Below, in pieces: positions 52,630 through 64,000 of a stretch of DNA of 64,000 bases. This DNA is from Dermacentor variabilis. Lineage: Eukaryota > Arthropoda > Arachnida > Ixodida > Ixodidae. How positions within the stretch are numbered: position 1 is the first letter of the stretch; each line of letters opens with the position of its first letter. The stretch covers positions 202,381,750 through 202,445,749 of the forward strand of contig NC_134570.1 in assembly GCF_050947875.1 (NCBI RefSeq), given 5' to 3'. The position numbers and the translations under genes were made by a program. The notes under the pieces are model-generated. The model saw only the letters and a list, made by a program, of their open reading frames with translations. It was not told the DNA's origin and did not search any database.

Positions 52630-55600
52630 ATTAACGGGATTCTACTTCGTCTTCTCTGTGTCGCCTGGCTACAGATTTCTGTCAAAGGCTACAAATATAT
52701 TTTCGTTTTATGGCTCTAACCATTCCGGCCTTTTCTTAATCAGTAGAAGACTTTGCCTTGTTTTCTTGATAACCGAAGTATCTCAAGCCCAACATTCCCC
52801 TCAGCCATGTGAAATCAGCAGAATGAAGCCAAGAAAGCAAATAACTGCTTTAATAAATACAAAAAAGTAAACGGTAGGGAAAGTGCACGAAAGTGTCACT
52901 GACCGATGGGGTTTGTTCAGATAAAGAGATACTAAGCGGGTCCCCACTATTCTTAGTCTTCAGTCAAATTTTTATATGACGTGGGAAAACGCCTTTGTAG
53001 AAAGAAATCAACCTTCATTTTACGAAACTTTGCACTGATTTTGTAAAAAAAAAAACTTATTTCACTAAAGATGGAAAAGAGCATTTTAACGACTTTCCAA
53101 TTTTACAGATTCTATGGCCTATCACTCTGAAATAATATGTAGTGCATCGCCAAAGTATTTTTCATCCAAGTACCCAACTAGTTCTAGTGGCCCAAATTAA
53201 ATTATGTCAGCCAGGGTGGTTTTTGAAAAATGGCCAAACTTTCGTTTTTGAGCAAATGCCTCTGATTGACGCTGAAATCAGAGATCTTTTAGGCATTTTT
53301 GCCAAGGCAATGAAGCTGAACAGATTTCTTGCAATTCACCCCAGGTTAGTCGCCAATTAATAAAAAAAAACTATTCAACGATACCACGAATTTATTTGCC
53401 TCTTTTTAGCGAACAAAGGAGTTGAGCTGGAGTTTTCAGGGCTTCTGCATACGCATTCTTATGGAGTAAGGTACGTTGGTATAACGAGCACGTAAGAGGG
53501 CTTAAAGTTGGTTTTTAGGACTAGCTGGGGCAGCATATTTTTTGTTTTGGTCTCTAATCACATCTGCTATCTGAAATAATCCCCGTGTATATGAACAATG
53601 CAACAACCTAGCAGGAGAGCAATACGACACTACTGCAATAGATGAGCCAGTGGGGTATGTTCAGATGAGTACAGTCGAAGAACGCGTCCCAAATATAAAT
53701 ACTTCATTTGCCCTTAGGTTATATTATTAGGCTATAAATCCTTCCACACTGGAGAACTGCGACTACTTTTCCAACACACATTTCTTTTTTCACATGGAGG
53801 AACTCATACCTTAGACGACGCGCAATAATCCAGTTACCGAGTCGGAAAATGCTGCCAAATTTGAAAGAGCGTTATAGAGAGAACACGGTTTCTATGCGTT
53901 AACCCTTCTACTCTGACACGGAACATCTAGCACGGAATTTACGCAATTATAATGTAAATACTCTGGTGCTGATTAGCAAAAAATACTACGAATGTTCTTT
54001 TTTATTATATACACCGTGAATTGGCGTATAAGAACTAATTTTGATGGGAGTTTAGCAAAAGTCCAGCAGCCATGAAGTTTGCTGTTTTAAAAACCCATTC
54101 AGGATAAGTACCCCGTTGATTACGATAATTAGCTACGCCGTCAAACAGTGATGCGGATCTAAATTCCTTGTCTACATCTAATACTACTAATAACAATGGA
54201 GTATAGGAACGTAATTTTGCAGGAAGGTCATCAAGAGATGGTGCCCAAGTAATTTTAGTGAAGTTAAAATTTTCTAAGAAAGAAAGCTGTCGACCTTTCA
54301 TGTCCTGCCCTATTTTCCTAACTTGCTATCCAGCTTTAAGCAAATGTAAAAATAGGTGAATGCACAATGCTTTTTAATTTGTGTAGCATTTAAAGAACAA
54401 CGGAGCAAAAAGAATTGAAGTATAACCCTTAATCTAAGGCGCCTGAAAAGGAACCCCGAAATAAGCTTCTAAATTTTTTTCGTATTGCGAGAGAAAAATT
54501 TATTCAATTCACGTTGCCTTAATTCCGTGTGAGCTGTGCTATAGGTGTGAACCAAAGGCATAAAGTGCAGAAAAGCTCGTTTTTTATATCACGGGCCTTT
54601 CAAAGTTTTCAATGTCTTGCCAACAGATAACGAATTTTCGCATCTTATCTCAGTTAAGGTTTGCTTTGTGTGGACAAAAAATTCTGTTTTAAAACTAGTC
54701 ACATTTCCGCGGCAGAAATATTTTTTCTGCTAATATAAAAATTTTAGTGAGAGCAAAAACAGTTTCCCGGCCCGCTTCGCGACGGTCCCAATCTGAACAC
54801 ACCCAGCTGGCTCAGCCCCTGCAGCGGTGTCATTGCGCTTTCCCACTAGGCTGTTGCATTGTTCATCTACACGGGCCGCATCTGAGACAGCAGATGTAAA
54901 TGCAGAACGATAACAGAAATATACCCTCCGACTAGTCATAGAAAAGTTGCGCTAACCGCTCTCGTATGCGGGCTACTTTAACCTAGCGTGGTAGAAACAC
55001 GGATTCAGGAGCTCTGAAAACTCCAGCTGAACTCATTTCATGGCTAAAATGAGGCAAGGAAGACACAACCTCAGCCACTCTCATTTACTAGAACAAAAAC
55101 AATGAGTTCCGAGTTCAATATGAGTGTGATATTTATTTTAATATTCGAACGAGACACATCGCAAGGATCACCACACGTATGGCTTAAAATAGGGTCAATA
55201 ATTCAGGGCAGTATATAAGGAATAATATGAAGGAGTGTGCTCTTTCCTGTATTAGATTTAGAAGTCCTTGGTGGATATTTTGCAAAATTTTCACAACAAT
55301 AGCAGATGAGTATATTTTTTAAATCGTCTGTAAAACGTTCTAACTTCTGCCATTTTTGCGACATCGGTATTTGAGGATTTAATAACGAAATAAATACGTG
55401 GTGTAGTTGCATACTTCCTTTATTTTAGTTTGTGAGAAACATTTTGAAGATTTGTCAGAAATATTTTCCAACTGCATCGCCTCAGTTAAAATGGCCCCAA
55501 AAAAGCCATGATTTCGGGTGGCGTCAGAAGGAGTTGCTCAGCAAGCAAAGAGCGGTAATTAAAAACAACATTCTCCGGCTGAAGATTTATGTCACCCAGA

Positions 55601-56780
55601 GTATCTTTTTCTTTAATTTCGATGCTTTAGTTTTTGAGCAACTGCTTCTACCTGACCACAAAATGAGCTCATTTCTGTTCTTTTTGGCTAAGGATACGAA
55701 GCTGGAAAATAAGCTTTTCACTTTCACTTCGCCTGTCGCTATTATTTTATATTCCAAATAAAAACTGATAATACTCCAACGTTTCTTGGCGGCTGTTGTG
55801 TTCTTGTTGTCGTTAACTATGGGATTTCTCCTCCTTCATAAGCAACATCGGTAGTTTCGTTAAATAAAGAAAAACTTATCCCAAGCATCACGCACATTGC
55901 CCTTCCAATTTGGTGTCTGCAGATACAAATGCAATATTTCCCTCAATGTCTCTCGCCATGTCAAATGTTGGCTAGAAACTAACGTAGGAGCATTCGAAGC
56001 GTTACCTCTAAGTTATGATTTTACCCTTTGTGACGGTTCTATACTAGACAAAGGACAAGCGTGAGTGGCTTCTCGTGTGTCCTTTTGCATTCGCGCTCGT
56101 TACTAGTCCCTTTTTTTTGTGCAACATTATTTTATCTTCGTATTATGATGCTTTTTAAGCACGCTGCCATGACACGCTAATTTTCGCCTATGTCAAAACA
56201 CTGGAAATCAAGCTGCTGCGTTAGACTTTTGGATAAAAGGATCACAGCACTCGTACCTAAGCTCACTCTGGCAACGGTTTCCGCGGCAAATGCTGGGAGT
56301 GATCAACGGATCCCATCTACACAGGTTTGTTTCATGTTTCCTCACGATGGGGTTATTTTTTTTTAATTACAAAAAATACCCGCATGGATCAAGACAAGTA
56401 ACTTGTGCTGCTAAACACAGATACGGTGGAAGAGCACCGTTGCGAATTTTTATTTATCTCTGTGGAGATACACTGCCGACCGTCCGCCGCGGAAACACAA
56501 TACGCTGGCCCATTTTATTCGCTTGCGCATTTGACTAGTCTAAAGCGCATCTCGTTGTCACCGTTTATTTCGTGAACAATTACCGTGAGCTTCGAACGAT
56601 ATCTACTGCGTACGTGGCCATCCGCATTCTGCATAATTGCTGATCGAATTCAAACGATTGCTGCAGGCAAATTGTTACTGGTTGCGAGCTAAATATTTTT
56701 GCTGATCTTGAGTGCATGCTTACTCAGTGTGTTTTTACAAGTGATCCCAATTGATTATAGCACGCCTGATGATTATACAG
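52630..56780. other. AT-rich DNA without a recognised gene
   Basis: Only short open frames. Two segments, 53210-53360 and 55610-55760 (+), share a weakly conserved run (TTCGTTTTTGAGCAAATGCCTCT and TTAGTTTTTGAGCAACTGCTTCT), so a diverged repeat family may be present. An 88-aa minus frame at 54035-54301 has no motif I recognise. No RNA gene seen. Confidence 0.4.
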
Positions 56781-56950
56781 CCTAGTTGTATAGCGCCTGC
56801 CTCGGTTGCGGGAGGTTTCGGGTTTGATTCCTACCCCTGCAGGGCACCCACTGATTCTCAAATGGGCAGGAGTTCATCCCGGCCTGGCGTCCGGCTTTCT
56901 GCAGCTTTAATACGCATGGGAAAGGAGTCTGCGCCCTCAATCGTACTACT
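56770..56950 (+). mobile_element. Second tRNA-derived SINE remnant
   Basis: A B-box-like GGGTTTGATTCC occurs at about 56820, in the context CGGTTGCGGGAGGTTTCGGG, with GCGCCTGCC upstream as a degraded A-box region. The following GGGCACCCACTG and ATGGGCAGGAGTTCATCCCG look like a SINE body. It differs from the SINE at 41 kb. No clear target duplication or tail was found. Confidence 0.55.
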
Positions 56951-57029
56951 ATCGTCGCACGCTTTCTACGGCAACCGAGTGATATAAGATGTCTAATAGC
57001 TTGTGGTCGCGATGCCATTGTGATCCTTG

Positions 57030-57780
57030 CATCGTCGTATTTTCACCTTTGTCACCCGACTCTCCTCTTACGTTCATTTTCCCGCCATCACCGCCATAAA
57101 TTCGTGACGTATTCGTTGTCATACCGTCATCGTGAGGCATTCGTGATCTTTCCGTTTTCTTTTCTTGCACTTCGTCATTCAACTCTCGTCATGCTGTCGC
57201 CGTCGCGTCATTGTTGTTATGCGCTCGCCATCATCCTATTTTCCTCGGAACCTTGTAATGGCATCGTTGTCAATGCCCTGACGTTACACAGACTTCGTTA
57301 TGCATTTGTAGTCACACTGTCGTTGTCATGCCATGATCATTGTTTCACAGTAATTAGTATAAGCTCGTCCTCCACCCGTCATGCCATTTTAACCACGCTG
57401 TTATTATAAGATCGCCATCATTTCAGAAATATTTCATTGTCCTTGTCATTCAATCGTCGCCATACGAGCTCCGTTAGGCCATCAATTTCCTTGCTTTTTC
57501 GTCATTTTATTGCAATGACGCTGTCTCCATTCAATCGCTTGACCGCTTTGGGCGTGGTCGTCAGACATTAGCTGCCATGCATCCGTTGCCCGGCAATCGT
57601 AGCCAGGCCATCGCCGGCACTCCAACTTTGTCCTACCGTCGTCGTCACACAGTCGACGTCATGCACTCATTGACGTCCCGTCCTCTTGCCGTAGTCGTTA
57701 CGCTGTCGACATTACACCATCATTATCTCACTTACATCATTACACTCACATTTGGTAAGTATCTTTATGATACGTACAGT
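57030..57780. repeat. Degenerate short-motif repeat tract
   Basis: Variants of GTCATC, CGTCGTCA and GTTGTCATGCC recur throughout with no fixed period. It looks like a decayed microsatellite or minisatellite. Apparent reading frames within it are artefacts. Confidence 0.6.
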
Positions 57781-57789
57781 TTGCGTGTT

Positions 57790-58550
57790 TAATAAAATAT
57801 TGTTAGATGAAACTTTGAGTTCTAGCGCTCATTCAGGCAGCATGTATAGTTTTCCTCGCAAAAATAGGAATGTTCACGTAACAAAAATACAGAATTTTGT
57901 CTATTTAGAGTAAAACAGTATAGCCACTGTATTATTACAACGAAATTTTCGTCGAATGTAAAACTGGCAGCTCTTTTCGTACGTTAAAGGAAGCTTTTGC
58001 CGTATTATTGAAATACAACATACTTTACATATTTTTATCTGCAATTCCTCCATATTATGACAGAAGTGATCCGCATACTGACGAAATATTTTACGGGTTA
58101 TGACACATGTCGTGCAAGTCACATGCAAATTTGTATGCTTCGTTTCACAGGAAGCGGAGCCCGTGGTCTCCTTGCCGCCACGCTGCACAATTTCGAATGT
58201 TTACAAGTACCTGAAAAGACATCAACAACCCCGTACTTACAAGAAATATTTCTGAGAATAGGTGAAACCTTATGCATGTGAGGAAGTATTGTAAAATTCT
58301 TACAAGCCTGTTCATAAGAAACTGAGAATTCTTTGTCCTTCTTCCGAAGCTTGACACGGAATGGTTCGGCAAATGGAAGCAAAAGAAAGGTCGGAAAACC
58401 CCCGTTTTCCCCTCGGGCCACTAGAAGTTGGAAACTAGAAAGCTGTTTGTGGTGACTTGATTTCAAAAGCGCTGATCTAAAACATAAGGATATACGCCGC
58501 TTGAAAAGCTTAGGGTGACATGAATCGAAAGGCAGCAATGCTTTTTTGGA
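57790..58550. other. No recognised gene
   Basis: Overlapping short frames only, the longest 158 aa on the minus strand (58119-58595) without a recognisable motif. Confidence 0.35.
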
Positions 58551-58552
58551 CC

Positions 58553-58625
58553 TGGTTTGGTTTGGTTTGGTGCCTGGAGTTATCGCACAACCCACTACGG
58601 GGGATTGGCCATGAATCGAGCGGCA
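58553..58625 (-). repeat. LINE D 3' terminus with (ACCAA)n tail
   Basis: Plus-strand GGTTTGGTTTGGTTTGG at 58554-58570 is the tail. Next to it, CCCACTACGGGGGATTGGCC belongs to a 3' segment I recall as common in tick DNA. A short tandem tail instead of poly(A) is usual for I-type LINEs. Confidence 0.65.
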
Positions 58626-58759
58626 GTGAGTCGAAAAAAATAAATACCTAAATAGAATTTTTTTACTGAAAATGAGATATTAAATGAATTATAATCGTTA
58701 ATAATAATTTTCATGCTATAGTTTCTTAAAATTAGAAGTTAATATTTTTGGTTTCTTGT

Positions 58760-59760
58760 TGTGAAAAATAAAGCAGTAAAATTAGCATGGAAGTCTCCTT
58801 GGTTCCATTATAAAATTAAATATGGCATCACATACGTTCCTATTACAGTGTCCTAGTGCCGACGCCCCCAGAGACAGAATGATAAGTAGCGTAATGGCTA
58901 ATCCAAGTTGGCGGATGGGACCATCTAGAAGTCATTTTCTATGTACATTGAACCTACGACAGTCTATAAAGAAATGATCCATAGTTTCGGGTTCATTGCA
59001 GTAAAAACATTTAGGAGAAGGTGCCAAAACAGCCCTATGGGAATATAAATTAAGCCGTGGTATTTACGCATACGTGTAAATGAAACTTCAAATTTTCTTG
59101 TTGCACACCATCCGCTATGCCAAGGAAATCTAAGGTGCTGAAAATCGGCGTTTTCGAATACACATGATTTCGCATGTGCTTCTTGAATTGAAATTTTTTA
59201 AAATCTTGCAGAAGTGACGTATGCCGAAGGTTTTAGGATCATTAGTACCGGGCCTTTAAGAGATGCAGCTGCTAGTGCGTCTGCTGACTAGTTTAAGGTG
59301 AGCCCACGTGCCCTGGCACCCATACCAGTTGGGTGAGGCGTAAATGTTGGGGTATGGATGAGTGCAATTCTCGGAGAATGATACTTGAATTGGCCACATA
59401 TAAAGCGGGGCAAACAGACAAGGAGTCGGTTAAGATTACGGCTGAAGAAATAGATGTGGGAAGTTTCCGTAGAGCTAGGATGATCGCCAATAACTCTGCT
59501 TGAAATATTGGCGTAAAGTCGGGTAGTGGAAAAGAAAAAGACCAATTTAATGATGCCGAAATAATGCCACTCCGGCCTTCTCTTCACGGACAGAAGTATC
59601 TGTGGCTATTACAGCATCTGTTTGGAGGTTTTCAAGGTGGTCATATACTAAACCTTTTAGATATCGAATAGGTAGGAGCTTAGCCTTATTGGGAAATATA
59701 TCGCCAAATTCAACACTTACTGTCGAAGTAGGTAAATTTTGAAAAGCCACATCGCGGAGT
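58760..59760 (-). pseudogene. LINE D RNase H and C-terminal knuckle
   Basis: RNase H: ORF 59547-59750 has DAVIATDTSVREEKAGVAL with the first catalytic Asp; ORF 59293-59490 has VILTDSLSV with a later Asp and LVWVPGHVGSP, the closing motif. From about 58930 to 59060 another frame reads CFYCNEPETMDHFFIDC, the CxxC...H...C knuckle near the end of many LINE ORF2 proteins. Three frames are used, so it is inactive. RNase H would help remove the RNA template. Confidence 0.8.
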
Positions 59761-60026
59761 GATATTTGTAATGGCTCTAATAGCTTCTGCAGAATAACTA
59801 CCTGGGGACAATGCAGTCTGGACCATTGATTCCCAAAGAATGCAGTTGGTTCTCGAATAAAGATATAGTAGGAGCGTCTCTGGGGACAAGCATAGATGTT
59901 TAAAAATGTTTGGACTTTCAGTATACGAAATCGAGTTTGAAGAGAAGGCAGGTGAGTTTCATGATATAAAATATTATTGGCTACAAATTTTGGAACGCCG
60001 AGACACAGCCGTAGTGATTCGCGTTC

Positions 60027-61259
60027 TTAAAGAACCAGAGGACGTAACTTATACGTAGGACCTCCAGAAAATAACACGCATCCAAACTCTAAAATGGGGC
60101 GGACATACATACAATAAATCATCAACAAGGTCTCCCTGCGCATTCCAAAACGATTGCTGCAGACTCTTCGTAATAAAACAACAGCGCGTGCTCCTTTAGA
60201 TGCGATGTGTTCTATGTGTGTCTGCCAATTAAGCTTTTCGGTGTAAATCATTCCCAGATATTTTAAAGAATGAACCTGCGGAATAATCTCCTGGCCATAC
60301 GACAGTGTTATTCCAATAGGAAAAGTTAAGGGAAAGACAATGATCGCACTTTTGTTAACATTTAGCGACATTAGTATTCCCTTTAGCCAAATTTCAATCT
60401 GATTCAAATACGACTGCAAAATTCCGTATAGGCTATGTATATCATTCGATAGCTTGAAAAATGCGATATCATCAGCGTATACGTATACCTGTACCTCATG
60501 ATGTGTGGGGATGTGATTTAGTAAAATATTGAATAATACTGGGGAAAGTACTGCACCTTGAGGAACGCCCCTTGTCTGTTTGTAACCTTTAGAAGAAACA
60601 CCGTTTTGATAGCAATAAAATGTTCGTCCGCTTAGAAAATTTTGAATCCATACAAGTATATACTGTGGAAGATTCACACTATTGAATCTGTTGATTAAAG
60701 TACTGTGGTCTATACTGTCATAGGCCTTCGCAATGTCTAATGTCACTAAGGCCGCGTACTGGTTGTTGCGGCGAGCGAGTTGAATTCTACTATGCAAGTC
60801 ACCATGAGCACACCAAATTGAGCAGCCGGGCCTGAATCCTATTTGAGAATCACTTAATATTTTGTTCTCGCCTATCCACCTATCAATGTGACCATACAGA
60901 TCTCCCTCGATTAGCTTTACAAGGTTTGAGGTCAGAGAAATAGGTCTAATGTTGTCCATTGTATATCCTTCTCCTGGCTTTTTGAGTAGTAGAATTATTT
61001 TGGCAACCTTCCAATCTGAATGAATGCATGTATTTTTGATCGAGTAATTTATAAAATTAAGGAAATTCTGGGGAGACAATTCGAATAATAATTTTATCAT
61101 AGCTGTAGTTATGCCATCAGGACCTGGGGCTGAAGCTGGCAGCATCTTTACCTCTCTCATTAGTTCTTCTAATGTGACCTTTATGTACTCATTGGCCGGT
61201 TCAGGTGCCGGTATATCATAGGGGTTAGTGACGTGAATCGACGCTCTAAGCCTTTGCAA
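60027..61259 (-). CDS. LINE D reverse transcriptase, 410-aa open frame
   Basis: The enzyme copies the element RNA at the nicked target. Blocks in order: ASAPGPDGITTAMIK (42-56), NIRPISLTSNLVKLIE (103-118), QIGFRPGCSIW (139-149), LVTLDIAKAYDSIDH (171-185, catalytic Asp175), RGVPQGAVLSPVLFNILL (230-247), VYVYADDIAFF (258-268, YADD 261-264) and HSLKYLGMIYTEKLNW. It ends with RPILEFGCVLFSG. All catalytic residues seem intact, the best preserved enzyme in the window besides Gypsy H RT. It is only part of ORF2: the endonuclease lies upstream in other frames and RNase H downstream. Confidence 0.88.
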   Translation of the reverse strand: MQRLRASIHVTNPYDIPAPEPANEYIKVTLEELMREVKMLPASAPGPDGITTAMIKLLFELSPQNFLNFINYSIKNTCIHSDWKVAKIILLLKKPGEGYTMDNIRPISLTSNLVKLIEGDLYGHIDRWIGENKILSDSQIGFRPGCSIWCAHGDLHSRIQLARRNNQYAALVTLDIAKAYDSIDHSTLINRFNSVNLPQYILVWIQNFLSGRTFYCYQNGVSSKGYKQTRGVPQGAVLSPVLFNILLNHIPTHHEVQVYVYADDIAFFKLSNDIHSLYGILQSYLNQIEIWLKGILMSLNVNKSAIIVFPLTFPIGITLSYGQEIIPQVHSLKYLGMIYTEKLNWQTHIEHIASKGARAVVLLRRVCSNRFGMRRETLLMIYCMYVRPILEFGCVLFSGGPTYKLRPLVL

Positions 61260-61313
61260 TGTCCTCCAGTGACTGTACTAATTCAGTGGAAGTTAAGCTA
61301 ACCGACTCAACAT

Positions 61314-62395
61314 TTATTGGAGCTGAAACAATGTTTTTAGACCGAAGAAACCGAAATAGGGCTTTTTTATTACTAGACTGCGATAAGTAACTGTTGTGTT
61401 TGGTGTTATAATTTTGTTTCGCTTTGCGATTGTTTGCCTGAATGTAGCTGCAACAAACTTATAGTCATTCCAATTACGTGGACATTGATTATGCAGTAAC
61501 TTTTTCCAGGCTGCATTTCTCCTTCTGTATTCGCGGGCACAGTCCGGATTCCGCCATGGTGAATAAGTACCATATTTAGTTGACTGCATACTGAACTTGC
61601 ATTTTTTATAACTGTCACTTAGCACTTTACACAAATTAACTGCCTTGACTTCATCATTTAGGCCAATCTGTTTATCTAAAGCTGATCGCAGTGAAACTAG
61701 AAATTTACTATAGTTAACATAGGTACGGACATGCTTTTCAACCAAATTAATTGGGCGCGTTATTTAAAAAGTTATTGGAAGATGGTCGCTATTTGTGGCC
61801 GAGGTAATAGCAGACCAGGAGGAAATTACACAGCCCGAACTGGAAAAAGTTAGGTCTAACACCGAACGCGATTTGCCGGATACATAAGTTGGGTTCTCGA
61901 ATTTACACAATTAAGGTTATTTGACAAAACCCAATCTAACAATCGTTTACCACAAGAATCGGACCGATAACCCCATGATACATGGTGGGAATTAAAATCA
62001 CTAGCTATGATTATAACCTTTCTGCACGCTGCAACCGCGGCATCGAGAGAGCATTTATTGCGAACTCCTGTATGGAAATAAACATTGATTATCGAAAATG
62101 GGGCGCATCCAGGAAGCGTTACATCCAATGCGAGAATCTCACTTTCAGTGGCGAATGACTGGTGATTAATTTTAGCTCTATGCGAAATTTTTGTTGAGAA
62201 GAAAAATGCTAATCTCCCTCAACAAGAAGGACGATCTAGACGAAAACTGCGATAATTCTTTAAATGATAACTCTTTTCTGTGGATAACCAAATTTCTTGC
62301 AGAATAATGAAATCAGGAGAAACATCTTCACAGAGATATAAGAGATCAGCAGCTGCAGCAAAAATGGCACGACAGCTCTACTGCAGCACTTTCAA
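61314..62395 (-). pseudogene. LINE D endonuclease and linker
   Basis: The APE endonuclease nicks target DNA. Reading leftwards from 62395: an FIILQEIWLS-like motif (about 62300, catalytic Glu), LDVTLPGCAPFSIINVYFH (about 62120-62070), IIIASDFNSHHVSWG (about 62010-61965; GDFN changed to SDFN), and a SDHLPI-like segment near 61790. ORF 61314-61745 is the linker, with YSPWRNPDCAREYRRRNAAW, typical before RT. The TTC/stop interruptions divide it into at least four frames. Confidence 0.75.
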
Positions 62396-62399
62396 CCTT

Positions 62400-63790
62400 C
62401 CTATGTTGACGATTTTCCGGCAGAATTAACTGCTGTCTGTAGAGTGTTATCCTTTAGGAAATCATCCTTTGAGAAGCTCTTATTTTCACTCTTTTTAGCT
62501 TTTAGTTTGTGGAGGGTAGTAGCTCTCGGGGAGCATGGAGAACCACGGCGTTTACAAGTTCTAGAATCCAAATCCATGTTCTCCATGGTATCTCAACCGG
62601 ATTCGTGACTGTGAAAGCCCTCATATTCTACATGAGTGTCGGGAGCCTCGGAGGCATCAGTACTGCGAGGCGAGGCCTCTGCCCATACGTGTTTCTCTAT
62701 GTTCTGTTTAGAGACTGTGATTTCAGAAGCAACACTTGGACGCGCAGTAACATGGAAAAGTTGCGACAACTGAGAGGTGAGAACTTGCCCAAAGGTCTCT
62801 GAAAGGTTCGTAAATAAGCTGTCAAGGGCTTTTGCCATAGCTTTCTCTACGGCAGCAGCTACATCATCAAGAGATGCATTCATTGTTTTGGAGTGACGAG
62901 CAGCATCTTCAGCATAGCCCATGATTTCTCTAATGAAAGTGCACGAGTTTCACGACGCGAACACAGTTTCCGTTCGATAATTTTTAGAATTTCGAGCTCT
63001 TGGTCTCTCGCAGGGCATTGCGCACAGTCCGCAGGGTGGGAACCTTTCCACAAACAGCATCGTTCGCTCTGTCAGGAACACGTTTTTCCATCGTGGCCTT
63101 CTCCGCAAATGCGGCGCCGAAGCTCTGATCGACATCCCTCAATACTGTGGCCATATCGCCAACACTGAACGCATTGCACTGGGCGGGGAGAAATTGCTTC
63201 CACCCTGTATATTAATGATCTCTGACGGCCTATTTGTGCCTGCAAAGGTGACAATAACCGACTCTATAGGGGCTTTTTGATCCTCACAAACGCGTGAACA
63301 TCGGTAGATGGATACGGCACCTGCCGGGGAGAACATCTGCGGCACCTCGGAAGCACAGACTCGCGTCGACTCCATGAACTAGCCCCTTAACGCAAGCTAG
63401 ACGAGCAGGAATAAAAGGCCTCACCGGGTGATTCGCGAACATTTCGCACTTCAGAAGGTCGGAGACACAGGTATTGTCTGGCGAACAACATAGAATGCCC
63501 CCTCGCATAAATTGCCGAACATCAGTTATGCCTTGGAAATGCGGGGTTGCTTTCCGCAGCTCTTCTTGAATCACCTTTGGATTCTTCACGCGGATGAATC
63601 CCCCATTTGTCGGCACTAGGGCCACTGGAACGCTGTGAATACCACTGCGCAAGAAAGCTTCTATAGGAATGTCATTAGTGGGAAGCGAAGCCGTCCAGAG
63701 AAAAGATCTCTGGCCGGGAAAAGAACGAGACATTAGGAACTCACAATCAGGTTGACGGCGCAATAAGAGGAAAGTACAAAACAAAACCAA
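62400..63790 (-). pseudogene. LINE D ORF1 (gag-like, CCHC)
   Basis: ORF1 packs element RNA. ORF 63284-63790 has RSFLWTASLPTNDIP, GFIRVKNPKVIQEELR and FANHPVRPFIPARLACVKGLVHG, the middle domain of I-type ORF1. ORF 63072-63254 has the zinc knuckles: PVQCVQCWRYGHSIEGC (CxxCxxxxHxxxxC) and a second degraded one, ICGEGHDGKTC. ORFs 62593-62922 and 62401-62586 form the C-terminus, with ALDSLFTNLSETFGQVL and a basic tail. Four frames are involved. The next ORF starts just after 62400. Confidence 0.75.
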
Positions 63791-64000
63791 AGGAAATTAA
63801 ACCACCCGATACTTGACCGATTCCCCGCAGCGAACGAACCAAGTGTAGCGTCAGGAAACGAGCGCGCACAAGCCCCGGCTGCCACCTTTTCGCCCGGGTT
63901 CGAAGGTTGCGGTTTCTCAGAAACAACTTCTTTTTCTTTCTCTTCGATACACACGTGTTCGGTGCCTCAGTTGTCTGTCAGAGTTTATGTTAGTACTCGT

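Larger units (their letters stand above)
58553..63960 (-). mobile_element. I-type LINE D, nearly full length
   Basis: This 5.4-kb non-LTR element has ORF1 with zinc knuckles, an APE endonuclease, RT, RNase H and a C-terminal Cys/His motif in that order. Its 3' UTR ends in a pentanucleotide repeat (ACCAA)n at 58553-58571. An RNase H domain after RT marks the I group. Several stops and shifts are present, so it is inactive, but the RT frame is long and well conserved. The 5' end is placed near 63960 by the ORF1 leader. Confidence 0.85.

Noticed and set aside
54035..54301. 88-aa minus-strand exon
   Set aside because: Reads protein-like, but I see no family motif, no paired exon and no splice evidence.
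57020..57409. 129-aa plus-strand gene rich in His/Ser/Leu
   Set aside because: Arises from the degenerate GTCATC-type repeat tract.
1..64000. A new cellular defence or metabolic system
   Set aside because: All recognisable coding sequence belongs to transposable elements and most is broken; no clustered host genes were found.

Overview
This window is eukaryotic, repeat-rich DNA, most likely from a hard tick (Ixodidae). The strongest clue is a tRNA-derived SINE at about 41030-41269 whose body matches, from memory, the Ruka-type SINE that is very abundant in tick genomes. Tick-type Gypsy LTRs and gag genes, an RTE element and a tandem repeat familiar from tick DNA agree with this. I found no convincing host gene, no rRNA, no functional tRNA and no bacterial-type operon. 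Nearly every readable protein fragment is a reverse transcriptase, endonuclease, gag, protease, integrase or transposase remnant. Most are broken by stops and frameshifts.

Layout. 0.3-1.7 kb: LINE remnant (+). 2.66-12.86 kb: a decayed Mag-like Gypsy element (+), interrupted at the start of its RT domain by a 7.35-kb PIF/Harbinger DNA transposon (4033-11385) with 27-bp terminal inverted repeats and a 3-bp target duplication. 13.4-16.9 kb: a LINE (-) with CCHC ORF1 and endonuclease, carrying a 259-bp tandem duplication. 16.9-20.1 kb: two Gypsy fragments in opposite orientation. 20.6-21.5 kb: LINE 3' end (+). 23.5-28.4 kb: two more Gypsy remnants (one +, one -), an inverted repeat and a dispersed repeat. 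30.0-31.3 kb: a 78-bp tandem array abutting an RTE LINE (+). 33.3-33.9 kb: LINE RT fragment (-) holding a long (AT)n tract. 34.3-35.9 kb: internally deleted Gypsy (+).

36.4-51.05 kb is the most informative part. One host LINE (-) has been split by three separate insertions: (i) a second LINE with a fused ORF1p-endonuclease-RT reading frame and a 2A-like motif, itself hit by the SINE exactly in that motif; (ii) a 5.67-kb Gypsy element with recognisable LTRs and an ATAT target duplication; (iii) a 724-bp fold-back element flanked by TTAA. The host coding sequence resumes across each junction.

51.05-52.6 kb holds a Gypsy 3' end with LTR and a cluster of short units in both orientations. 52.6-58.5 kb is mostly AT-rich DNA without a recognised gene, apart from a second tRNA-derived SINE and a degenerate short-motif tract. 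58.55-63.96 kb is a nearly full-length I-type LINE (-) with CCHC ORF1, endonuclease, RT, RNase H, a C-terminal Cys/His knuckle and a pentanucleotide-repeat tail.

Nothing here supports a new cellular pathway. The value lies in the insertion history and in a few unusual element structures: the split 2A site, the fused LINE polyprotein, the Harbinger terminal motif repeated at its transposase start, and the giant fold-back.
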